Assembly (NCBI GenBank): GCA_002529645.1
Contig: NAEP01000044.1
Location: 62,001 to 126,000 of the forward strand
Direction: 5' to 3'
Length of the DNA stretch: 64,000 nt
From: Candidatus Lumbricidiphila eiseniae
Lineage (GTDB): Bacteria; Actinomycetota; Actinomycetes; Actinomycetales; Microbacteriaceae
The notes beneath the pieces are model-generated. The model ran no database searches and was not told the DNA's origin. It saw nothing but the letters and a program-made list of their open reading frames with translations. Below are positions 56,818 through 64,000 of the stretch, in pieces; the stretch's first letter is position 1, and every line of letters starts with the position of its first letter. The position numbers and the translations under genes are program-made.

Positions 56818-56905
56818 GAACCCACGCAACACTCGGAACCCACGCAACACTCGGAACCCACGCAACATCCAGAACCCAGGCAACACTCCAAGCCCACGGC
56901 ACATC
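56818..56905. repeat. 18-bp minisatellite downstream of nhaA
   Basis: Five tandem units of about 18 bp (GAACCCACGCAACACTCG core), the last two diverged, lie between the convergent nhaA and mfd genes. No spacers. Confidence 0.85.
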
Positions 56906-56950
56906 AAGGGTGAGCAGCCGATCAGGAATTCCCACAGCATTCGGAAAAGC

Positions 56951-59900
56951 CTACGGACCAGAAGTTCCCGCCACAGCTTCACCCGGCTCACCGGCGGGAA
57001 GAAACACCGCCGTCAGCAGTGAAGCGAGCCACTCAATAAGATCAGCGTCGGACAGTGGTTGCCCGTCCACCCCCGGTAGCGGCACGATTGCGGTGTCGGT
57101 CGCAGCGACAATCACAGACCCCGGGTACATCCGCGTGAGACGCACCCGCCGCGAATCGGCGAGTTGGGCCGGGGTAATCCGCAACCGAGACCCGGTCGTG
57201 ATAACTTCCGACAGTCCCGCGCGCTGCGCCACGCGTCGCACTCTCGAAATTGCGACAAGGGATGTTACCGCCAGCGGCGGTGGACCATAGCGGTCGACCA
57301 GTTCAGTGAGCACCTCGTCGATCTGACCCTCGGCCGCGGCCGGTCCGCTCGCCGCGGACAGTTTTTGGTACGCCTCCAGTCGCAGCCGCTCACTGTCAAC
57401 ATAGTCCTCGGGGATTCGGGCATCAACGGGCAGTTCTAACCGTAATTCGGTGTGCCCTTCCGCGATATCCCCCCGGAATGTTGACACCGCCTCGCCGATC
57501 ATTCGCAGGTACAGATCAAACCCGACTCCCGCAATGTGGCCCGCCTGTTCGGCACCAAGCAGGTTTCCGGCACCACGAATTTCTAGGTCTTTCAGCGCGA
57601 CCTGCATCCCGCTGCCGAGTTCATTGTTCGCAGCAATTGTCGAAAGTCGATCGTGCGCGGTTTCGGAGAGCGGAACCTCGGGGTCGAAGAGGAAGTATGC
57701 GTAGGCGCGTTCCCGGCTGCGACCCACCCGACCGCGCAACTGGTGCAGTTGGCTGAGCCCGTATTTGTCAGCGCGATCAATGATAATCGTGTTCGCGTTG
57801 GAGATATCTAGGCCGGTTTCGATGATCGTCGTACAGACCAGCACATCATACCGGCGCTCCCAGAAGTCAACGACAATCTGTTCAAGCACGTGCTCGTTGA
57901 GCTGACCGTGTGCAACGGCAATGCGCGCCTCGGGCACGAGTTCGGCAAGCTGGGCGGCGGCGCGGTTGATTGAAGCAACCCGGTTGTGCACAAAGAACAC
58001 CTGCCCTTCGCGCAGCATTTCTCGCCGCACTGCTGCCGCAACCTGCTGGCCCGAGTAGGGTCCAACAAAGGTCAAAATGGGATGCCTGTCCTCTGGCGGT
58101 GTCGCCAGCGTCGACATTTCCCGAATCCCGGTTACTGCCATTTCCAGTGTCCGTGGGATCGGGGTGGCACTCATCGCGAGAATATCGACATTCGTTTTGA
58201 GTTTTTTTAGCGCGTCTTTGTGTTCGACGCCGAATCGTTGTTCCTCGTCAATGATGACGAGGCCGACATCTTTGAACGTCACTTTCTCGGTGAGAACGCG
58301 GTGGGTTCCAATGACCATGTCGATTGAACCATCCGACAATCCAGCCACCGTCTCGCGAGTCTCTCTGTCGGTCTGAAACCGCGATAACGCCCGCACGTGC
58401 ACCGGGAATCCGGCGAAACGCTCGGTAAAAGTTTCGACATGCTGTTTCACGAGCAGTGTCGTTGGCACGAGCATGACGACCTGCTTGCCCTCCTGGATCG
58501 CCTTAAAAGCCGCCCGCACCGCGACCTCAGTTTTACCGAAGCCAACGTCACCGGCGAGCAACCGATCCATCGGGATAGCTCGCTCCATGTCGGCCTTGAC
58601 CTCGTCGATGGTCTGCAGTTGGTCGGGGGTCTCGGCAAAGGGGAACGCGTCTTCCAACTCACGCTGCCACGGCGTATCGGGAGCAAAGGCATATCCCGCT
58701 GCAGACATCCGCGCGGAGTAAAGCTTGGCCAACTCCACCGCGATATCGCGCACGGCCCTCCGTGCACGGCTCTTAGTCTGTGCCCAATCGCTACCGCCCA
58801 TCCGAGACAGACTCGGCGACTCGCCGCCCACGTAGCGGCTCAGCAGGTCAAGCTGGTCGGTCGGCACATACAGTCGGTCACCGGGGTGGCCACGCCTGGA
58901 TGGTGCGTACTCCAGCACGAGATACTCACGGATGGCGGTGGGTGCCTGTGGCACTCCGGCGGTGCGGTGCGGACCCTTCGGGCGCGGCCCGGTCGTGACA
59001 TCCCGTTGCACCATCTCGAGGAATCGGCCGACGCCGTGAGTTGTGTGCACGACGAAGTCGCCCGGCTTCAGCTGCAGCGGTTCAACCATGTTCCGACGCC
59101 GGGTGGCGAGCTTGCCACCGCGCTGTCGTGCGTCATAACTCGCGGTTCGCCCGTAGAACTCGGCCTCGGCGATGAGTGCAAACGAAACATCGGGCAGCTC
59201 AAACCCGCGGTGCGCCTCGGCCTGCACGAGGTAGGCGATGCCCGCTTCGAGCTCGGTGGGAAGCGTCTCAACCAGACGCGCAGGCAGTTCCGCCTCGGAG
59301 AGCACATCTCGGGCACGCTCTACGAGTCCGTGTCCGGCGGATGCTACGACCACCGTCCAGCCGTCGCGCAACCGCGCGGCAATATGATCCACCGCGCCAG
59401 TGATATTTCCGTAGAAGCTCGGCACGGATCGGGCCTCGATGCGCACCGCAACCTCCGACGACGCACCACCAACACCCACCACGGCACTCGACAGCACACT
59501 CTCCACCACAGCACCCGTCGGCACACCCTCCACCACAGCACCCGTGTTGAACGCCGATATGTTCCACCACACTCGGGATGCCCCGCGCTCGCCCCCAAGC
59601 GCAGCATCCCGCAACTTTTTTACCGTGAGAAAATCACCCGCTGCAAGGTCAATCGGCGCAGCCGCGCCCACTGTGGCGGCACTCCACGCGGCACCGAGGA
59701 ACTCGCGGTTCGTGTCGGCGAGGCTGTGGGCTCGGCCGATGACTCGCTCCGGTTCCAGCACCGCGATTGCGGCTCCGGCAGGCAGATAGTGGCTGATCGG
59801 CACGAGCCGATCAAGCAGAGCCGGTGCGAGCGACTCCATGCCCTCGACCGGAATGCCCTCGGTTACCCGCGCCAGCATGCCCGCGAGGTTCGGAAACTCG

Positions 59901-60694
59901 TGCAGCATTTCCCGTGCCCGCTGGCGAACCGACTCGGTGAGGAGCATCTCCCGGCTTGGACCGAGCTGAATCTGGTCAATCTCCGTCGCGAGTGAGCGCT
60001 GATCGGCAACCGAAAACGCACGCAGGTCATCAATCTCATCACCGAAGAATTCCACCCGCACCGGGTGCTCTGCCGTGGGTGAGAAGACATCAAGGATGCC
60101 GCCGCGCACCGCAAACTCGCCACGCCGGGCGACCATATCGACGCGAGTGTAGGCGAGGTGAACAAGCCGCGCTGACAGGTCAGCAAGATCGTGGCCGCGT
60201 GATTTCTGACGCAGTGTGATCGGGACCACGTCGAGGAGGTTGGCAGCAAGTGGCTGCAGTGCCGCCCGCACCGAGGCCACAATAACGAGCGGATGTCGCG
60301 ACTCGCCCTCTCCCGCGGTCTCCTGCTCGCGGTTGCCCGCGGCCTCCCACTCACGCATACGCCGCAGAGCATATAGCCGTTGCCCGACCGCCTCCGCAGA
60401 CGGGCTAAGCCGCTCGTGCGGCAGGGTTTCCCACGCTGGAAAATCCAGAACCTCGGCGGCATCAAGGTAGGGGGTCAGCGAGGCGCGCACTACCTGCGCC
60501 TCCCGGCTTGTTGCCGTCATCACAAACAACATCGGCTGCAGGCCTGCAGCCGCCCGTCGTGCGAGCAACCCGGCAAGCAGCGGAGCATTCAATCCCTCCG
60601 GCACCGAAAAATCACAGTTTCGCCCCGCTTCACCGAGGGCGCGGTCGCACGACTCGGAACGCGACAGAACCGAGAGCACGCCCTGAAAAATCAC
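56951..60694 (-). CDS. mfd: Transcription-repair coupling factor
   Basis: 1247 aa. Removes RNA polymerase stalled at lesions and recruits UvrA. UvrB-like N-terminal domains, a CarD-like RNA polymerase interaction domain ('LQLKPGDFVVHTTHGVGRFLEM'), the helicase core with Walker A 'GDVGFGKTEVAVRAAFKA', 'DEEQRFGVEHK' and 'SATPIPRTLEMAV', the relay 'TTIIETGLDISNANTIIIDRADKYGLSQLHQLRGRVGR', and the TRCF C-terminal domain. Residues ~380-420 hold a low-complexity Val/Ala/Gly insert ('GAVVEGVPTGAVVESV') that is not family-like. GTG start at 60694, three bases from a CRISPR-like repeat. Confidence 0.96.
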   Translation of the reverse strand: MIFQGVLSVLSRSESCDRALGEAGRNCDFSVPEGLNAPLLAGLLARRAAAGLQPMLFVMTATSREAQVVRASLTPYLDAAEVLDFPAWETLPHERLSPSAEAVGQRLYALRRMREWEAAGNREQETAGEGESRHPLVIVASVRAALQPLAANLLDVVPITLRQKSRGHDLADLSARLVHLAYTRVDMVARRGEFAVRGGILDVFSPTAEHPVRVEFFGDEIDDLRAFSVADQRSLATEIDQIQLGPSREMLLTESVRQRAREMLHEFPNLAGMLARVTEGIPVEGMESLAPALLDRLVPISHYLPAGAAIAVLEPERVIGRAHSLADTNREFLGAAWSAATVGAAAPIDLAAGDFLTVKKLRDAALGGERGASRVWWNISAFNTGAVVEGVPTGAVVESVLSSAVVGVGGASSEVAVRIEARSVPSFYGNITGAVDHIAARLRDGWTVVVASAGHGLVERARDVLSEAELPARLVETLPTELEAGIAYLVQAEAHRGFELPDVSFALIAEAEFYGRTASYDARQRGGKLATRRRNMVEPLQLKPGDFVVHTTHGVGRFLEMVQRDVTTGPRPKGPHRTAGVPQAPTAIREYLVLEYAPSRRGHPGDRLYVPTDQLDLLSRYVGGESPSLSRMGGSDWAQTKSRARRAVRDIAVELAKLYSARMSAAGYAFAPDTPWQRELEDAFPFAETPDQLQTIDEVKADMERAIPMDRLLAGDVGFGKTEVAVRAAFKAIQEGKQVVMLVPTTLLVKQHVETFTERFAGFPVHVRALSRFQTDRETRETVAGLSDGSIDMVIGTHRVLTEKVTFKDVGLVIIDEEQRFGVEHKDALKKLKTNVDILAMSATPIPRTLEMAVTGIREMSTLATPPEDRHPILTFVGPYSGQQVAAAVRREMLREGQVFFVHNRVASINRAAAQLAELVPEARIAVAHGQLNEHVLEQIVVDFWERRYDVLVCTTIIETGLDISNANTIIIDRADKYGLSQLHQLRGRVGRSRERAYAYFLFDPEVPLSETAHDRLSTIAANNELGSGMQVALKDLEIRGAGNLLGAEQAGHIAGVGFDLYLRMIGEAVSTFRGDIAEGHTELRLELPVDARIPEDYVDSERLRLEAYQKLSAASGPAAAEGQIDEVLTELVDRYGPPPLAVTSLVAISRVRRVAQRAGLSEVITTGSRLRITPAQLADSRRVRLTRMYPGSVIVAATDTAIVPLPGVDGQPLSDADLIEWLASLLTAVFLPAGEPGEAVAGTSGP

Positions 60695-60696
60695 CT

Positions 60697-60785
60697 GTCG
60701 AGTCTACGTCCGCACGGCCCCTGTAACCGGTTGTTCCGCCGTCGTTCGGGGTCACCGGTCGAGTCTACGTCCGCACGGCCCCTGT
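60697..60785. repeat. CRISPR-like two-repeat unit in the mfd leader, locus 15 (perfect repeats)
   Basis: Two identical 28-bp copies at 60697-60724 and 60758-60785, period 61, flank a 33-bp unrelated segment (60725-60757). The left copy abuts the mfd start region, so the unit sits in its leader or promoter. The remaining 60786-61010 shows no gene. Confidence 0.75.
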
Positions 60786-61010
60786 GTTCGCTCACTGCTC
60801 CACCCGGAGTACGTCATCATCAACGACAGTGGTCGCGATTCTCTCAGTGGTGTTTTTGTCCACCTTGTTAGCCGGTCAGCATCAGCAGTGTCACTCGCGT
60901 GAAATTTTATTCTAGAAAATTCAGCGAGATGGTGTTCTAGAAGTTATTGAAAAATAGAGAAACTGACAAGGTAGTGGTTTGCGTGTGGGTGTTGGTGAAA
61001 GGGTTGGGTT

Positions 61011-61892
61011 TTATCGGAATTCTGCCCAGGGATCCTCGGTGTCGGGTGCGAGCACGAGCGGCCTTGCGGTGAGGTAGTAGCCGTAGGCAGCAAGAGTGGT
61101 AGCTAGTGTTGTTAGGACTTCTTGGACCTCTGCCTTCGATAGAAGTTCAGGCAGTGCCGGATGCCGCGGTGTCCATGCAAGGTTGACTTTCTTGGCTCTT
61201 TCCGGTACCTCCTGGATGCTCATCTCACCGAGTTCTTCAGAACGCGATCTAGCTACAGTTGAGCGCAGTGCAAGCGAATAGTCGTACCGCATTCGAAGAA
61301 TGCATGCGAGCTCGTCCATATTTTTGCGAACGATCTCTGATTCTGACAGGTGAGTGAGTGTGGTTATTTTATTTTTTGACATGTACTCGAAGTCAGGAGT
61401 GATGGATGCATCAATTTCTGTTGCTAACGCATGGAAACCTTCCGCACCTCGAAACCGACCTGCGGGATTTTCGCTTTTACGACCTAAACTCCGTTCTGGG
61501 CGACCATCTGGACCTTCAAGAAAAAGGGTATCAAACAGTCGTAGAATCACGATATCTCTGATCTCTTCCGTCGGAGCAAACTCAACCTGATATCTCTGAT
61601 AAAAATAATTAGCCTCTTTATCAGAAATTCTAAAATAGTTATCAAGCCAATCGTTATCATCATAAAGTATTGTTGCAGAAAAATAGATGTCACGCCCCCC
61701 GTCTTCGTAGGTAATTAGGCGTTTCCAAAGCCACCAGCCCTTAGTGTACGCGCCACTACCGTGATTTTCAATCAGAATGTAGTGTCCCGCTGTCTCACCA
61801 GCACGACAGTATCCCACCTGCGATAAAAATTCGTTCCTTCTCTGAGTCCAAGCTTGTTCTAAAGCCTGTGCTATAGCTCTCCTATTATTCAC
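61011..61892 (-). CDS. Unknown paralogous protein, copy 1
   Basis: 293 aa, no family recognised. N-terminal block 'FLSQVGYCRAGETAGHYILIEN' and 'AYTKGWWLWKRLITYEDGG.DIYFS', a middle 'LGRKSENPAGRF.G.EGFHALATEIDASI', and C-terminal 'LTTLATTLAAYGYYLTARPLVLAP..EDPWAEFR'. No signal peptide or transmembrane helix. GTG 61892 is preferred over ATG 61901: GAGAGG lies 9 bp upstream of it and it gives the same 293-aa length as copy 3. It overlaps the stop of the previous gene by one base (TAGTG). Lower GC than the backbone suggests acquired DNA. Confidence 0.75.
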   Translation of the reverse strand: MNNRRAIAQALEQAWTQRRNEFLSQVGYCRAGETAGHYILIENHGSGAYTKGWWLWKRLITYEDGGRDIYFSATILYDDNDWLDNYFRISDKEANYFYQRYQVEFAPTEEIRDIVILRLFDTLFLEGPDGRPERSLGRKSENPAGRFRGAEGFHALATEIDASITPDFEYMSKNKITTLTHLSESEIVRKNMDELACILRMRYDYSLALRSTVARSRSEELGEMSIQEVPERAKKVNLAWTPRHPALPELLSKAEVQEVLTTLATTLAAYGYYLTARPLVLAPDTEDPWAEFR

Positions 61893-62449
61893 TAAAACCA
61901 TCCTCTCAAATTAATATGTAGACTGGCATTAAGATTTGCCTTAGTTCCAGGAGGAGGCTGGACGCCGAAGCGGGGATGGAGATTCGCTTGTAGTAATTTA
62001 CCCTTAGACTCACCCGTTTTAACTTTGTTCTCTGGTCCGTATCGAAAGCGTCGTCCACCTGTTCCTTTCCAAGTGAATACTCCAGGCTTTCTCGATATGT
62101 TATTTCTTGGTATCGAGCATCGTGCCCAGGTTCGTCCCGCAATGTAAGTTTCGAGTCTGCTTTCGATAACGATTTTGGTTGCCATATCATACGTAACATA
62201 TTGTTCCAGAAAACTGATATCGCATTCCTTTTCGATTGTGGTTGAGTCTTTCCACAACCACCAACCGTGAGTGCACTGATAGTTACTGTAATGCTCAAGC
62301 AGAACGTAATGTCCGGATGTATTACCAGCGCGAAAATATCCCAACTGTGATAAAAATACGCTCGATTCCCAAGCTGAATATTGTGCCAATTCAACATCGA
62401 TTTCTGTTATATCTCTGATTGCTGCTAAAGTGCTATTATCTTTTGGCAT
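61892..62449 (-). CDS. Unknown paralogous protein, short divergent copy 2
   Basis: 185 aa. Shares the N-terminal block with its neighbours ('SQLGYFRAGNTSGHYVLLEHY...CTHGWWLWKD') but then differs completely, ending in a basic, Pro-rich segment ('RFGVQPPPGTKANLNAS'). AGGGAT precedes the ATG. It could be a two-domain variant in which a conserved N-terminal module carries another C-terminal domain, or a chimera from recombination. Its stop overlaps the next start. Confidence 0.65.
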   Translation of the reverse strand: MPKDNSTLAAIRDITEIDVELAQYSAWESSVFLSQLGYFRAGNTSGHYVLLEHYSNYQCTHGWWLWKDSTTIEKECDISFLEQYVTYDMATKIVIESRLETYIAGRTWARCSIPRNNISRKPGVFTWKGTGGRRFRYGPENKVKTGESKGKLLQANLHPRFGVQPPPGTKANLNASLHINLRGWF

Positions 62450-62580
62450 ATTTATCCCTGTCTTTCACATGAAATCGTATCCTGATAAACATGACGGGAT
62501 GATAATCAGGTTCTGACGGAAGAGTAGAGATTGTAGGGTAAAGGCTTGCTTGCGAGTGTAGGGGAAAGTGGTGAGAGTTT

Positions 62581-63462
62581 TCATCGGAATTCCGCCCAGG
62601 GATCCTCAATGTTAGGTGAGAGCACAAGTGGTCTCACTGTGAGGTAATAACCGTAGGCAGCGAGAGCGGATGCTATCGCTGTCAGGGTATCTTGAACCTC
62701 CGCTTCTGACAGAAGCTCAAGCAGTCCTTGTTCCCACGGTGTCCACGCGTAGTTGAACTTCTTGGCTCTTTTTGGCAGATCTTGGATCATCATCTCGCCG
62801 ATTTTTTCAGAGGGTGATAAAACCACATTTGAACGCAGTGCAAAAGAATAATCGTAATGTATATAGAGAATATTTGTGAGGCTATCTATGGTTTTGCAAA
62901 CGCTCTCTGTTTCCGACAGGTGAGTGATCGTGGTTGTTTTATTTTTCCGTGTGTACTCAGGATCAGGAGCAATGGATGCATCGATCTCTGTTGCCAATGC
63001 TTGAAACCCTTTCGAACCCTGGAATCGACCTGCAGGATTTTTGCTCTTACGACCCAAACTCTGCTCCGGACGAGTATATGGACCACTAAGAAGATTGTTT
63101 TCGAACAGTCGCAGAATCACAATATCTCTGATATTTTCTGTCGGAGCAAACTCAACCTGAGATTTCTGACAAAAATAACTAATTTTTTCGCCAGGAACCT
63201 CAAAGTAGCTGTCATACCAATCGTTATCATCGTAACGTCTTCCTCCAGAAAAATTGATATCATTTCCCCCGTCTTCGTACGTAATTAGGCGTTTCCAAAG
63301 CCACCAACCCTTAGTGTACGCACCACCGCAATGATTCTCAATCAGAATGTAGTGTCCCGCCGTGCCACCAGCGTGACAGTACCCCACCTGTGCCAGAATA
63401 CCTCTTTCATTCGCTTGCTCTCTAGCCTGCGCTAGTGCTTTCTTGATTTTCGACATATTCAT
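62581..63462 (-). CDS. Unknown paralogous protein, copy 3
   Basis: 293 aa, highly similar to copy 1 throughout ('AQVGYCHAGGTAGHYILIEN', 'YTKGWWLWKRLITYEDGGNDINFS', 'FAPTENIRDIVILRLFENN', C-terminal 'EDPWAEFR'). The ATG at 63456 has better spacing to AGGA than the one at 63462. Separated from copy 2 by a 131-bp gap resembling the sequence upstream of copies 1 and 4, as if gene and leader duplicated together. Function unknown. Confidence 0.75.
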   Translation of the reverse strand: MNMSKIKKALAQAREQANERGILAQVGYCHAGGTAGHYILIENHCGGAYTKGWWLWKRLITYEDGGNDINFSGGRRYDDNDWYDSYFEVPGEKISYFCQKSQVEFAPTENIRDIVILRLFENNLLSGPYTRPEQSLGRKSKNPAGRFQGSKGFQALATEIDASIAPDPEYTRKNKTTTITHLSETESVCKTIDSLTNILYIHYDYSFALRSNVVLSPSEKIGEMMIQDLPKRAKKFNYAWTPWEQGLLELLSEAEVQDTLTAIASALAAYGYYLTVRPLVLSPNIEDPWAEFR

Positions 63463-63587
63463 CCTATTCTTTACATAAATTGTATCCTACAAAACTTGGT
63501 GAGATGGTGATCTAGTATCTGACACGAATTTAGAAAGGATTAGCTGAGTAATTGTTCGAGTATGAATGTTTGGAAATTGTCAGGATT

Positions 63588-64000
63588 TTATCGAAATTCC
63601 GCCCAGGGATCCTCGATATTGGGGGCAAGCACGAGTGGTCTCGCGGTGAGGTGATAACCGTAGGCAGCGAGAGTGGCGGTTAGTGTTGTGAGGCTTTCTT
63701 GGACCGTTTCTTCTCTCAGTAGTTCGGATACTTCTCCGCGCCATGGTATCCAGGGAAGATCGAATCTTTTGACTTTTTCTGGTACTTCTTGGAGCCTCAT
63801 TTCATCGAGTTCTTCAGAGGGTGACCTGGTTATGTTGGAGCGCAGTGCAAGAGAATAATCGTAGCGTAGGTGAAGGGCGTATGTGAGCTCATCTATGGTC
63901 TTGCGGACGGCTCCTATATCGTAAAGGCGAGTGAGTGTGGTTGTTTTATTTTTCAGAATGTATTCAGGATCGGGAGTGACGGATGCATCGATCTCTGTTG
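63588..64000 (-). CDS. Unknown paralogous protein, copy 4 (5' part beyond right edge)
   Basis: The frame is open from the right window edge to a stop at 63588 and aligns with the C-terminal ~137 residues of copies 1 and 3: 'EIDASVTPDPEYILKNKTTTLTRL', 'LRYDYSLALRSNITRSPSEEL', 'LTARPLVLAPNIEDPWAEFR'. The N-terminus lies outside the window, so the array continues. Confidence 0.75.
   Translation of the reverse strand, partial: TEIDASVTPDPEYILKNKTTTLTRLYDIGAVRKTIDELTYALHLRYDYSLALRSNITRSPSEELDEMRLQEVPEKVKRFDLPWIPWRGEVSELLREETVQESLTTLTATLAAYGYHLTARPLVLAPNIEDPWAEFR

Noticed and set aside
58397..59995. 532-aa plus-strand frame inside mfd
   Set aside because: Antisense shadow of a clearly recognisable mfd; no family-like motifs.

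Overview
The window looks like the chromosome of a high-GC actinobacterium, most likely of the family Microbacteriaceae. Evidence: many GTG starts, tight stop/start overlaps, NrtR-controlled nadABC with a NadS-type desulfurase, DUF4245/DUF4307/DUF501/DUF6264-like proteins, a PIN-PhoH protein, and surface proteins with an LAxTG sorting signal. Most of it is a housekeeping backbone interrupted by one duplicated surface-protein locus, one sugar-type catabolic operon, a toxin-antitoxin pair and an AT-richer array of unknown paralogues at the right edge.

Layout. 1-2.0 kb: 5' part of a very large RHS-type secreted protein (minus strand, runs off the left edge). 2.4-8.2 kb: nrtR-nadA-nadB-nadC-nadS operon for de novo NAD synthesis, with a dyad operator over its promoter. 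8.7-24.9 kb: ychF, rmuC, glpX, fba, two small membrane proteins, ispH, xseA-xseB, a DUF4245 protein, carbonic anhydrase, fumC, phoH, uppS, trhA. 25.2-26.1 kb: Panacea-type toxin-antitoxin pair. 26.3-37 kb: small membrane protein, DUF4307, greA, ilvA, an AI-2E transporter relic, lemA, ppx, ndh-2, a subtilase, DUF501, an FtsB/DivIC-like protein, eno. 37.2-45.3 kb: ROK regulator and a seven-gene transport/catabolic operon whose substrate is unknown. 45.7-47.7 kb: hisS and mazG. 47.6-55.2 kb: a tandem duplication of about 3.9 kb; each unit has an LAxTG-anchored YVTN beta-propeller protein, an IS256 relic and an IS30 relic. 55.6-60.7 kb: nhaA and mfd. 61.0-64.0 kb: four paralogous unknown genes.

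The most striking signal is not a gene. About fifteen places, nearly all between genes or across stop codons, carry two or three copies of a 28-bp sequence that is different at every locus. The copies lie 61 bp apart in ten of the fifteen loci (60, 60, 59, 64 and 53 bp in the others), so each pair encloses about 33 bp of unrelated DNA. This is the geometry of a type I-E CRISPR array (28-bp repeat, 32-33-bp spacer), yet there is no shared repeat, no leader and no cas gene here. Several repeats overlap the stop codon of the neighbouring gene (ispH, xseA, ilvA). The 3.9-kb duplication supplies two natural before/after comparisons: in each case one unit has three repeats and two spacers (two extra 61-bp units), while the sister unit has one repeat and no spacer. 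The best explanation I can offer is repeated off-target spacer integration by a Cas1-Cas2 complex encoded elsewhere, seeding many locus-specific 'neo-CRISPR' mini-arrays. This is an inference from repeat geometry and needs the genome-wide checks listed in the findings.
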